Shown piece by piece: positions 34,907 through 42,479 of a DNA stretch of 64,000 nucleotides (within the stretch, counting starts at the first letter, position 1; every line of letters begins with the position of its first letter). Both the position numbers and the translations under genes were made by a program. The notes under the pieces are model-generated. The model saw nothing but the letters and a program-made list of their open reading frames with translations, made no database searches and was not told the origin of the DNA. This DNA comes from Bacillota bacterium. GTDB lineage: Bacteria; Bacillota; Clostridia; Christensenellales; UMGS416. Location of the stretch: assembly GCA_023421955.1 (NCBI GenBank), contig JAEZSE010000037.1:1-64000 (forward strand), in the 5' to 3' direction.

Positions 34907-35054
34907 TCCGGGGGTTTGTAAATCCCACCGCTGAGATACAGAAATCAGGGCGAATAAGCCGAGGGACTGTTTGAGGAGGGCGAAGCCCGACGAGTTGTCC
35001 TCGGCTAGCCCTGATGACGGTATCGATGCGGTCTTGGGGATTTGCCACCCCCGG
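34907..35054. ncRNA. Long imperfect palindrome, candidate structured RNA or mobile element
   Basis: A 148-base sequence folds on itself nearly end to end. Paired arms from outside in: CCGGGGGT (34907) with ACCCCCGG (to 35054); AAATCCC with GGGATTT; CCGC with GCGG; GATAC with GTATC; TCAGGGC with GCCCTGA; AGCCGAGG with CCTCGGCT. The apical part contains GGGCGAAGCCC. Arms are separated by small internal loops of unequal size. It lies between the nrdJ stop and its terminator, so it would be in the nrdJ 3' transcript. A separate perfect 10-bp hairpin GTACTTTTGT/ACAAAAGTAC follows at 35064-35086. No known RNA family is assigned. Confidence 0.6.
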
Positions 35055-35102
35055 ATGATTTTGGTACTTTTGTCACACAAAAGTACATCTAGAATGCAAC
35101 AA

Positions 35103-35135
35103 AGGCGCGGAACCCCGCGCCTTTCTTGTTTTATT
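35103..35135 (+). terminator. Rho-independent terminator after nrdJ
   Basis: An 8-bp stem AGGCGCGG/CCGCGCCT with a 4-base loop, followed by a T-rich run (TTTCTTGTTTTATTT). Confidence 0.85.
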
Positions 35136-35161
35136 TATCTGTATCGAACTTTACTGCCTGC

Positions 35162-35500
35162 TTACTTCCCAAGCCTTCTCAGAAGCTCCCTCCGCCGATG
35201 CTCCAGGCGGTAGACAGACTGGATCCAATCATCGGTCTGACGGCTCAACTGCATGATTTCTGTGCTGCTTTCCTCGCGGCCATCGTCATAATGGCACAGC
35301 TCGCAACGAAACACCGCGTACTGCGCGCCCAGTTCATCTGCCAGATGCCTCACCTTGGCGTTGGTGACCTCGATCTCCTGCTCCACTCTTCTCAACTCTC
35401 TGATCTGTTCGGCAGCGGCGGCGCCCTCATTTACCCTATGTGAACTCCTTTTCGGTATAACAAACCCAGCCGATTGCCTCATTCTGCCAGAAAGAATCAT
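35162..35500 (-). CDS. Small coiled-coil protein of unknown function
   Basis: A 112-residue polar protein, mostly helical. Two amphipathic stretches (about 28-55, RELRRVEQEIEVTNAKVRHL, and about 80-112, ending RLEHRRRELLRRLGK) suggest a helical hairpin or coiled coil. A CxxC (CELC) lies between them. No membrane segment or signal is present. The start has GGGAG 7 nt upstream. It converges on nrdJ, with a terminator between them. The upstream 275 bases to yhaM are AT-rich and hold no other gene. I do not recognise a family. Confidence 0.6.
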   Translation of the reverse strand: MILSGRMRQSAGFVIPKRSSHRVNEGAAAAEQIRELRRVEQEIEVTNAKVRHLADELGAQYAVFRCELCHYDDGREESSTEIMQLSRQTDDWIQSVYRLEHRRRELLRRLGK

Positions 35501-35774
35501 TTTCTACTCCCGCTTGTATGTTGTCTATCAATATATACCATATCTAGCACGTGTATAGCATACAATAACCAAATATATCATGCAATGTCTTTTATTGCAC
35601 TATTTTGTAGAAACGCGCTCATTTAAGAAATATCAACAATTTATCCACATAATCTGTCCGCGATTGATCATTCTCTACAGCGCATGAAATCGAATCACGA
35701 CAAATCTCTACCGGGATGAAAATTGTATACGGTCTAGAAATGGGCCAACCGCTTGTTAAACATGGTTGCGCTTG

Positions 35775-36743
35775 TCAGAATTGGCTCGATTCTTCCTCAC
35801 TCATACTATAAAGCTGGCGGTTGTGCAGCGTCCACAGGCGTTCGGAGAAACGGCCCGCCGGTGTGTCATCCAGTGTCTTGTGCATGTCATACATGCGGGC
35901 GTCGATGATGTCCAGATAGTGCAGGATTTCCGCCTCCGGGAACATGGGTCGGCGGGGGCTGCCGTATTCGGGCTCATAATGGTGGGCCAGCAGCATATGC
36001 TCTACCAGCGTGGCGATCTTGGGATCCAACCCCACCCGCTCGGCGGCGTTGTTCACCCAAAGGATGCCCTGCACGATGTGGCCCAGCAGCATGCCGTCAC
36101 GGGTGTAGTCCGTGGCGATGCCGGTGTTGGTGGCGTCCAGCTCGAAGAGCTTTGCCATGTCATGCAGGATCGCCCCGGCATAGATGAGGTCGGCGCGTAA
36201 AAACGGATACACCCTGATGATGCCCTCGGCCACGCGGAGCATGGAAAGGGTGTGATACAATAGCCCGGAGCGCACCGAGTGGTGGTTCTTCACAGCAGCA
36301 GGCCAGATCAGCAACCGCTCCATGTTTTCCTCCATGGCCAGCTTGACCAGCGCCTTCAGGCCGGCATGGCTGATGCGGTCGGCAAAAGCGTCCACCGCCA
36401 GAAACATTTCATCGCCGCTCACCGGCGCGCTGGGCACCAGGTTCTCCGGGGAGACCGGGTCTTCACTGGTGGTATAGCGGAATTTGTCGATCCTCAGCTG
36501 CAGCTTGCCCTGGTATTCATTGACAAGGCCTTGCAGCTTGATGATGGAGCCTGCCGCCGGGCAGCTTTCGGGCTCAGCCACATCCCAGATCTTGCCGTTG
36601 ATCTCACCGGTTTCGTCTGCGATCGTATAGTCGCCGTATTGGGAGTTGCCGTTGGAGGAGTTTTTGATGGCGGCGGTCTTAACCAAATAGAAGCCCAGGA
36701 TCGTCATGCCCTTTTTCATATCTGCCACTTTGATGAGATCCAT
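35775..36743 (-). CDS. yhaM: YhaM-type 3'-5' exoribonuclease (OB-fold plus HD domain)
   Basis: A 322-residue cytosolic protein. The N-terminal OB-fold (about 15-100, YTIADETGEINGKIWD) binds nucleic acid. The HD domain (about 155-290) carries the metal site with HHSVRSGLLYHTLSM and AILHDMAKL. This pair defines the YhaM family of Firmicutes, Mn-dependent 3'-5' exonucleases involved in RNA turnover. The start at MDLIKVA is chosen because AAGGAG lies 7 nt upstream; the ATG six bases earlier is too close to it. It stands alone, downstream of a convergent-free AT-rich stretch. Confidence 0.88.
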   Translation of the reverse strand: MDLIKVADMKKGMTILGFYLVKTAAIKNSSNGNSQYGDYTIADETGEINGKIWDVAEPESCPAAGSIIKLQGLVNEYQGKLQLRIDKFRYTTSEDPVSPENLVPSAPVSGDEMFLAVDAFADRISHAGLKALVKLAMEENMERLLIWPAAVKNHHSVRSGLLYHTLSMLRVAEGIIRVYPFLRADLIYAGAILHDMAKLFELDATNTGIATDYTRDGMLLGHIVQGILWVNNAAERVGLDPKIATLVEHMLLAHHYEPEYGSPRRPMFPEAEILHYLDIIDARMYDMHKTLDDTPAGRFSERLWTLHNRQLYSMSEEESSQF

Positions 36744-36851
36744 CGCCATTCTCCTTTACAGATGCGGCAGGCCCTGCCGCAAGGCCGGGCCGTGTAACAG
36801 TGCCTAATTATATCACAAAAGCATGGATTGGCAACCGGGCCGCAGCGTTTT

Positions 36852-37319
36852 TCAACGCTTTGTGCGGCGCCGCATCCAAAGCCCAGACAGGATGTGCAGC
36901 GGTGATGCAACCAAGATGATCGTATAGCACACGAGGTGAATCTGATAGGCTGCGAGCGTGCCAATGCTGAGCCGGTAAAGCACACCGGTGACCGCGTTGC
37001 ACAAGGTAGCCGCAGTGATCACAAGAGCCGTGGTCTTGAATAGCACCGTCGTGACACGGCGCTTAGCAAAATCAGCCTTCTGAAACAACACCATCTTGCC
37101 AAACGCCTTCAGGATCAAGCCGCGATTCCTGCTGATGAGGAGGAAAACCAACGGGGTCACGAGGATCAACAGCCCGGTGATGAAATGCACCGTTGCCAGC
37201 TCTGGGTAATAGCCTGTGCGCCCGATCAGGCCAGTCAGCAGGTTCAAAAGGATAAACACCGCAAACGATGAATGAAACCGGCCCACCGGTGACTTCATAA
37301 AGGTGATCACACTTTTCAT
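36852..37319 (-). CDS. Four-helix cytochrome-b-like membrane protein (DUF4405-like)
   Basis: A 155-residue protein with four hydrophobic helices. Histidines sit at matching depths: GRFHSSF (H16), TVHFITG (H45), YQIHLVCY and ASPLHILSG in the last two segments. This resembles small b-type cytochrome or ferric-reductase-like proteins that hold heme between helices. Redox partners are not encoded nearby. It lies upstream of nothing obvious and downstream, leftward, of the cadC-cadA unit by about 80 bases, so it might be read from that transcript. Heme binding is inferred only from the histidine pattern. Confidence 0.68.
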   Translation of the reverse strand: MKSVITFMKSPVGRFHSSFAVFILLNLLTGLIGRTGYYPELATVHFITGLLILVTPLVFLLISRNRGLILKAFGKMVLFQKADFAKRRVTTVLFKTTALVITAATLCNAVTGVLYRLSIGTLAAYQIHLVCYTIILVASPLHILSGLWMRRRTKR

Positions 37320-37397
37320 AGCGGCTCCCCTCTCCCTGACAACTCATTCCCACAACATCTTATCCGCATGCGCATAGGAGCGCAATGACAGAGCCGT

Positions 37398-39512
37398 TCA
37401 CCGGGCTGGCTGCCGCCCGGTCCGCAGCACCCGCATGGCATTGAGCACCGCCAGCAGCGCTACGCCCACATCGGCAAACACCGCTTCCCACATGGTGGCA
37501 ATGCCAAAGGCGCCCAGCAGCAGGAACACGCCTTTCACACCCAGCGCGAACACAATGTTCTGCCACACAATGGCGCGGGTGCGCCGGGCAATGGCGATCG
37601 CCTCCGCCAGTTTGGAGGGTTCGTCAGTCATCAGCACCACGTCGGCAGCCTCGATGGCCGCGTCGGACCCAAGGGCGCCCATCGCCACGCCAATATCAGC
37701 CCTGGCCAGCACAGGTGCATCATTGACGCCGTCACCGGCAAAAAGCACTTTGCCGCTTGCCTCAAGCTCAAGCCTTTCCAGCAACTCCACCTTTCCTGCG
37801 GGCAACAGTCCGGCGTGCACCTCATCCAAACCAAGGGCATGGCTCACCTCTTCGGCCACTGCGGCGTTGTCTCCTGTGAGCATCGCCACGCGGCGCACGC
37901 CCATCTTGCGCAGGGCATCCACAGCCTGTGCGGCGTCTGGCTTCACCTCGTCGCGGATCAGGATCGAGCCGGCATATTGCCCGCCGGTTGCCACATGAAC
38001 CGCTGTGCCATTCACTGCCGAAAAATAACCGGAGACACTTTCTTTTTCCATAAGTTTGCCGCTGCCAGCCAGCACAACGCGGCCATTCACACGGGCACGG
38101 ACGCCAAACCCAGCCAAATCCTCATACTGCTCGATGGCATCACTGTCCGGCTTCTTGCCATACTCCCGAAGGATGGACTGGGCGATGGGGTGATGGGAGT
38201 GGCTTTCGGCCAGCGCCGCCGCCTCCAGCAGCTCCTCGCAGGCGAAGCCCCCGGCGGGCTTGATCTCCGCGACCTTGAATACGCCGCGGGTGAGCGTGCC
38301 GGTCTTGTCAAACACGACAGTATCCACCTTTGTAAGCGCGTCCAGATAATTACCGCCCTTCACCAAAATGCCCCGGCGGGATGCGCCTCCGATGCCGCCG
38401 AAAAAGCTCAGCGGGATCGAGATCACCAGAGCGCAGGGGCAGGACACCACGAGGAAAATGAGTGCTCGGTTGAGCCATTCGGCGAAACTACCCGCGCCCA
38501 GAATCGGCGGCAGCACCGCCAGCGCCACGGCGGCAAACACCACAGCCGGCGTGTAATAACGGGCGAACTTGGTGATGAAGCTTTCCGCCGGGGCCTTGCG
38601 ACCGGAGGCGTTTTGCACCAGGTCCAGGATCTTGGACACAGTGGATTCCCCGAAGGTCTTCGTGACTTCCACGGTGATCAAGCCCGTTTGATTGATCGAG
38701 CCGGAGAGCACTGTGTCGCCGATCTCCGCGTCACGGGGCATCGACTCCCCGGTGAGCGCCGAGGTATCCAGCGCCGTGGAGCCGCTCAGCACCACACCAT
38801 CCAGCGGCACTTTTTCACCGGGCCGCACCAGGATGCGGTCGCCGGGCTTCACATCCTTTGGATTCACACGGCGAGCCTCACCGCCGTCTGCAAGCAGATT
38901 GGCATAGTCAGGCCGGATGTCCATCAGCTTGCCGATGGACCGTCGGGAGCGGTGCACAGCCATGTCCTGAAAGAATTCGCCCACCTGGTAAAAGAGCATC
39001 ACAGCCACGGCCTCAGGGTGCTCGCCGATGGCAAACGCACCGGCGGAGGCCACGGCCATCAGGAAATTCTCGTCAAATACCCTGCCCCTTGCGATATTTT
39101 TTATAGCCTTCCACAGCACGTCGCCACCGGCCAACAGCCAGCCGGCCAGATAGAGCGTCAGCGCTGCCGCGCCGGTGGGTTTCCACAAAAGCCCCGCTGC
39201 CAGCAGCGCGCCGGCCAAAGCAAACCGGACAGCTTTCCAAACAGGCAATGAGAAAGAATCCTTTTCTTCCTTTTCAGAGGCATTGTGTTCCCGCACGGTG
39301 ATGCCTTCCTCCATAGTTTCGGCGATCACCTTGGCCTGGCCAGTGATGACCGCCATGTCACAACCCCGCTCGCCGGTGATTGTGAGCTGGCAAGAAGTGA
39401 AGTCCAGCGAGGCATCGCGCACACCGTCGATGCGGCGCACCCGGTCTTCAATCTTCGCGGCGCAGTTGGCACAGCCAAGGCCATCCAACACCAGTCGTTT
39501 TGTTTCGTTCAT
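37398..39512 (-). CDS. cadA: Heavy-metal (Zn/Cd/Pb) translocating P-type ATPase
   Basis: A 704-residue P1B-type ATPase that exports soft divalent metals. The N-terminal heavy-metal-associated domain has GCANC (C14, C17). The membrane metal site is SCPCALVIS (CPC, about 354). The phosphorylated Asp is in DKTGTLT. The nucleotide-binding HP motif is SHHPIAQS, and GDGVNDAP is the hinge. About eight transmembrane helices are visible. The gene begins 2 bases after cadC, so translation is coupled; CadC should repress both until metal arrives. The CPC motif fits Zn/Cd/Pb rather than Cu, but this is not decisive. Confidence 0.94.
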   Translation of the reverse strand: MNETKRLVLDGLGCANCAAKIEDRVRRIDGVRDASLDFTSCQLTITGERGCDMAVITGQAKVIAETMEEGITVREHNASEKEEKDSFSLPVWKAVRFALAGALLAAGLLWKPTGAAALTLYLAGWLLAGGDVLWKAIKNIARGRVFDENFLMAVASAGAFAIGEHPEAVAVMLFYQVGEFFQDMAVHRSRRSIGKLMDIRPDYANLLADGGEARRVNPKDVKPGDRILVRPGEKVPLDGVVLSGSTALDTSALTGESMPRDAEIGDTVLSGSINQTGLITVEVTKTFGESTVSKILDLVQNASGRKAPAESFITKFARYYTPAVVFAAVALAVLPPILGAGSFAEWLNRALIFLVVSCPCALVISIPLSFFGGIGGASRRGILVKGGNYLDALTKVDTVVFDKTGTLTRGVFKVAEIKPAGGFACEELLEAAALAESHSHHPIAQSILREYGKKPDSDAIEQYEDLAGFGVRARVNGRVVLAGSGKLMEKESVSGYFSAVNGTAVHVATGGQYAGSILIRDEVKPDAAQAVDALRKMGVRRVAMLTGDNAAVAEEVSHALGLDEVHAGLLPAGKVELLERLELEASGKVLFAGDGVNDAPVLARADIGVAMGALGSDAAIEAADVVLMTDEPSKLAEAIAIARRTRAIVWQNIVFALGVKGVFLLLGAFGIATMWEAVFADVGVALLAVLNAMRVLRTGRQPAR

Positions 39513-39514
39513 GG

Positions 39515-39886
39515 TTATCTCCCCTCCCCAACATGGGCCAGGCCCTGCCGGAACATAGCACCGATGTGGTCATCATCCAGCGAATAATAGACCACCTTGC
39601 CCTCCCGGCGGTGTTTGACCAGCCGGGCTTGCTTCAGCACCCGCAACTGGTGCGAGATGGCCGACTGGGTCATATTGAGCAGCGCCGCGATATCGCATAC
39701 ACACAGTTCGGCAGCTTCCAGCGCGCAGAGGATCTTGACCCGCGTGGTGTCGCCAAACACCTTGAACAGCTCCGCCAGGTCATAGAGGCTTTCCTCCGCA
39801 GGCATTGAGCCTTTCACTTGATCAATGAGATCGGAGTGAATCACATTGCAGTCACAGCGGTCAAACTCGCGGATTTCATCAGGCAT
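39515..39886 (-). CDS. cadC: ArsR/SmtB-family metal-sensing repressor, CadC-like
   Basis: A 123-residue winged-helix repressor that leaves DNA when it binds Cd, Pb or Zn. Cysteines match the CadC metal site: C11 and C13 in the N-terminal arm (RCDCNV), and C62 and C64 in helix 4 (ELCVCDIA). The recognition helix is in TQSAISHQLRVLKQA, and the wing is HRREGKVVYYSL. Its gene lies just upstream of cadA on the same transcript. A near-consensus promoter with an overlapping inverted repeat lies directly upstream, consistent with autoregulation. Confidence 0.92.
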   Translation of the reverse strand: MPDEIREFDRCDCNVIHSDLIDQVKGSMPAEESLYDLAELFKVFGDTTRVKILCALEAAELCVCDIAALLNMTQSAISHQLRVLKQARLVKHRREGKVVYYSLDDDHIGAMFRQGLAHVGEGR

Positions 39887-39916
39887 GTCGGCACCGCCTT
39901 TCCAATATCACGTATG

Positions 39917-39942
39917 ATCATATGAGCAGTTGTTCATTTGTT
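39917..39942 (-). promoter_or_regulatory. SmtB/ArsR-type operator of cadC-cadA
   Basis: Minus-strand imperfect 12-2-12-like inverted repeat AAATGAACAACTGCTCATAT, with TGAACA and TGCTCA half-sites. It sits at the expected transcription start. Confidence 0.7.
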
Positions 39943-39948
39943 AATTGC

Positions 39949-39977
39949 ATTATATGCTCTTCTCAAAGAGATGTCAA
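39949..39977 (-). promoter_or_regulatory. Consensus promoter of cadC-cadA
   Basis: Minus-strand TTGACA (39977-39972), 17-base spacer, TATAAT (39954-39949): a perfect sigma-A match, typical of a tightly repressed gene. Confidence 0.9.
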
Positions 39978-40004
39978 CGGGAGCAATATACAAAATAGCC
40001 TGTT

Positions 40005-40826
40005 TCACTTGGTGTTGTTCAGCAATTCAACATAGCGCCCCGTCGCGGCAGCGCTTACCGCTCCTTTGTGGCAGAAAGCAAGATGCCGGAGCTTGGGGTT
40101 GGTTTCCTCCACCACCACCCGCCCATCCACAAGCCGTGATTGCAGGTGCGACAGGGCTTCCTGAAACCGGCGGTCACACATGGCGCATTTGTAAAAGGAC
40201 AGTACATAGACATAATAGAAGATGTTGTACTTCAAAAAGGGGAATTCCACCCGCAGGAACTGTTTGCCAATGCCGTAGTGGCAGGGGCCAAGGGGCAGGC
40301 GGGTCTCCCAGTGCCGCAGCAGGAAATCCACCGCCCGGTCAAGCCGTTCCTCCCAGTTTGCCATGGCGGTGAAGCGGAAGGCGTCCAGGATCTCCAGCGT
40401 GGGGCCCGGATTGGAGAACTCTGTTTCCGGCCCGTGCCCGAAGAAGAACTTCTTGCAGCGCCAGCCGCCATCCTCATGCTGAGTATCCAGCAGGTGCCGG
40501 AAGGACGTTTGAACCCGCTCATCCTCCGCATACCCCAGACGGCAAAGCAGCCGGACAGCTTGCGCAGTCTGGCAGGGGTACACTGATCCGGGGGCGATGG
40601 CAAAGCGCCCGTCCACCCGCCACTTTGCCAAGACCAGCTCCACTGCGCCCTGCATGGCCGGGTCATCCAGCCCGACGCTAAGCTCGCTCAGCAGGAAGGC
40701 GGCGTTGACCGTGCTGAAGGGGTTACCCACATACACCTTTCCATCGGCGGTGGCCCAGAAGTCCCCGCCGTTGGCGTGGCGGTAGGTGAGGATGTGGTCG
40801 ATGTCGGGCTGATAAACAGTACTCAT
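40005..40826 (-). CDS. Prenyltransferase/squalene-cyclase-like alpha/alpha-toroid protein
   Basis: A 273-residue cytosolic protein built of helical repeats resembling the terpenoid-cyclase/protein-prenyltransferase toroid: PFSTVNAAFLLSELS (about 37-51), PCQTAQAVRLLCRLGY, then LLDTQHEDGGWRCKK (QxxDGGW, about 111-125), and NPGPTLEILDAF. The DxDD acid motif of true cyclases is not seen, and the size is about half of a triterpene cyclase. It may be a binding protein or hydrolase of the same fold. Start at MSTVYQ has GGAGG 6 nt upstream. It is flanked by the cadC promoter and a repeat; no biosynthetic partner is near. Confidence 0.7.
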   Translation of the reverse strand: MSTVYQPDIDHILTYRHANGGDFWATADGKVYVGNPFSTVNAAFLLSELSVGLDDPAMQGAVELVLAKWRVDGRFAIAPGSVYPCQTAQAVRLLCRLGYAEDERVQTSFRHLLDTQHEDGGWRCKKFFFGHGPETEFSNPGPTLEILDAFRFTAMANWEERLDRAVDFLLRHWETRLPLGPCHYGIGKQFLRVEFPFLKYNIFYYVYVLSFYKCAMCDRRFQEALSHLQSRLVDGRVVVEETNPKLRHLAFCHKGAVSAAATGRYVELLNNTK

Positions 40827-40842
40827 GCTAACCTCCATGAAA

Positions 40843-40911
40843 ATCCCCCCTGGCCTCTGTGGAGGCCATCCCCCCTTGAATCGCTGCTACGCAGCGACAA
40901 AGGGGGTAAAG
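40843..40911 (+). repeat. Family A repeat, left copy flanking the DUF559 gene
   Basis: AAATCCCCCCTG, hairpin GCCTCtgtgGAGGC, CATCCCCCCTTGAAT, hairpin CGCTGCtacGCAGCG, ACAAAGGGGGT. Both variable hairpins pair fully. Its order is the reverse of the right-hand copy at 41346-41428. Confidence 0.85.
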
Positions 40912-40917
40912 AGCTGT

Positions 40918-41301
40918 TTAGCATGTCTTTGTCATTATTAGTTGCTTTACCTTCTCATCAATTTCTTTGCAAGCGGAAGAGAAGTCATTACGAACCCGCT
41001 CATTCGGTAGTCTTAGGACAGAGATACCATATGAATTAAGGCGCTTAGTTCTTGCTTCATCTTGCCCCATACCGGTCTCTGTGTAATGTTGGTTACCATC
41101 AAGTTCGACAGCAAGTTTGCATTGCGCACAGTAGAAATCCACAATATAACAGTCCACAACCCGTTGCCTCATAAAGCGCACAGGATAATTGCGAAGAAAT
41201 TGATACCAGAGTTTACTCTCCTCTTCGGTCATTTCCCGGCGGAGCTTTCTGGCGGTTCCCTTGATGTTCTTGTTGTAGGGCAGATGCAACGGAAGCTTCA
41301 T
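40918..41301 (-). CDS. DUF559 (Vsr-like) endonuclease-domain protein
   Basis: A 127-residue protein of the DUF559 family, a PD-(D/E)XK fold related to very-short-patch-repair endonucleases. The basic helical N-terminus (LRREMTEEESKLWYQFLRN, about 20-38) precedes the nuclease core: VDCYIVDFYCAQCKLAVELDG (about 48-68) holds the active-site Asp and Glu, and the later RTKRLNSYGISVLRL is the family end motif. The substrate is unknown. The gene is bracketed by two family A repeats in opposite orientation, 6 bases past its stop and about 45 bases before its start, so it looks like cargo of, or the nuclease for, these repeats (inference). Confidence 0.88.
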   Translation of the reverse strand: MKLPLHLPYNKNIKGTARKLRREMTEEESKLWYQFLRNYPVRFMRQRVVDCYIVDFYCAQCKLAVELDGNQHYTETGMGQDEARTKRLNSYGISVLRLPNERVRNDFSSACKEIDEKVKQLIMTKTC

Positions 41302-41345
41302 TTGCTATCTCCAAACAACATGAGTGTGATATAGACTGCTTGAGA

Positions 41346-41428
41346 GACTACTCCCCACCCCCTTTGTTTTGCCGTAGGCAAAAATTCAAGGGGGGATGTC
41401 GCTCGCAAGCGACAGGGGGGATTTCTTG
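41346..41428 (-). repeat. Family A repeat, right copy flanking the DUF559 gene
   Basis: On the minus strand: AAATCCCCCCTG, hairpin TCGCTtgcgAGCGA, CATCCCCCCTTGAAT, hairpin TTTTGCCtacGGCAAAA, CAAAGGGGGT. Conserved boxes match the left copy while both hairpins differ in sequence. Confidence 0.85.
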
Positions 41429-41459
41429 CTACGGTAGTCTACCTTGGAGAACAGCAAGT

Positions 41460-41720
41460 TTATGGTTGATTGTCGGTCTCGCTTTCACACTGTTTTTCCA
41501 TCTCGCCATAATCCACGATAACTTTTTTACAGATTCTACAGCAATACGCGTCGGTGGTCGGATACAGCGAATAAAACTCCAGGGGATCGGTCAACTCAAT
41601 CAGATCTTCTTGAAACAAACGAGCCACAGGTAAAAGAACTTCATTGCGCGACCATGCTAATGTACCCGAGCTTTGAATCACACCTTTTTCCATTTCCCTA
41701 TTGCAAAATGGGCAAATCAT
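41460..41720 (-). CDS. Small DUF6487-like zinc-binding protein
   Basis: An 86-residue soluble protein. It opens with MICPFCNREMEKGVIQSSG, a zinc-knuckle CPxC plus MEKG pattern typical of small DUF6487-type proteins. A second pair CCRICKK (about 59-65) completes a probable four-Cys zinc site. The start has GAGG 7 nt upstream. It lies 64 bases before the nrdG end in the same direction, but its own ribosome site and the gap argue against functional linkage. Function unknown. Confidence 0.72.
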   Translation of the reverse strand: MICPFCNREMEKGVIQSSGTLAWSRNEVLLPVARLFQEDLIELTDPLEFYSLYPTTDAYCCRICKKVIVDYGEMEKQCESETDNQP

Positions 41721-41783
41721 GCTGATACCTCGTCCCCCCAGAACGCCGCAGGGGCGTTCCCTACTGACTACTGGCTACATCTC

Positions 41784-42476
41784 TTACGCCCGCAGCAAAA
41801 CCTCTCCCCCGCACACCTTCGCTGCCTCCACCGCGGCGCGGATTTCGTCGGCGCTGTGGCCGGCGGCCAGCACGCGGAAGCGGTCGGTGGGCTTATAGTC
41901 CGGCGGCACACGGTAGGCTTGCAGCGCGAAGCGGCGGACGGGTTGGATCGAAAGTGCGATCTGCTCAATATCGGCAACAGTGAGTTGGGGCAGGAAGGTG
42001 GTGCGGCACTCCCAGGCAATGCCGCCGACGCGGAGGATTGAAAGTGTTTTGTCCACAGCGGAAGGATCGGCGCCCTGGCCGCAATACTCGGGGTAGCGGC
42101 CCCAGGGTGCTTTTACATCCATGGCCACATAGTCAAGCAGCCGCTTATCCAGCAGCGAGCGCACCACATCGGGGCGGGAGCCATTGGTGTCCAGCTTGCA
42201 CAGGTAGCCCATCTCCTTGATCCGGCCAATGAAATCGATCAGGTCCGGCTGCAGCGTGGGCTCACCGCCGGTGATCACCACAGCGTCCAGCAGGCCCCGG
42301 CGTTTCTCCAAAAAGTCCCAAACAGGCTCCTCCGGGATCACCGGGGAGCCTGCGGAGATGATGCTTCGGTTGTGGCAGAAAAAGCAGTCGTAATTGCAGC
42401 CAGCCAGAAAGGCCACCGCGGCTATCCTGCCAGGATAGTCCACGAACGAATTTCGGGTAAACCCGGCCAGTTTCAT
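41784..42476 (-). CDS. nrdG: Anaerobic ribonucleotide reductase activating enzyme (radical SAM)
   Basis: Uses an iron-sulfur cluster and SAM to install the glycyl radical on NrdD. The 230-residue protein has the radical-SAM motif CNYDCFFC (C27, C31, C34) preceded by FVDYPGRIAAVAFLAG. The SAM-binding GGE (VVITGGEPTLQ, about 66-76) is present. It belongs to the longer, NrdG2-like activase form. The start codon is 3 bases after the nrdD stop, so the genes are translationally coupled and share the NrdR-controlled promoter. Confidence 0.93.
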   Translation of the reverse strand: MKLAGFTRNSFVDYPGRIAAVAFLAGCNYDCFFCHNRSIISAGSPVIPEEPVWDFLEKRRGLLDAVVITGGEPTLQPDLIDFIGRIKEMGYLCKLDTNGSRPDVVRSLLDKRLLDYVAMDVKAPWGRYPEYCGQGADPSAVDKTLSILRVGGIAWECRTTFLPQLTVADIEQIALSIQPVRRFALQAYRVPPDYKPTDRFRVLAAGHSADEIRAAVEAAKVCGGEVLLRA

Positions 42477-42479
42477 CGC

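Noticed and set aside
34761..35048. Minus-strand frame over the palindrome downstream of nrdJ
   Set aside because: It crosses the nrdJ 3' end and the structured element; the fold explains the sequence better than coding does.
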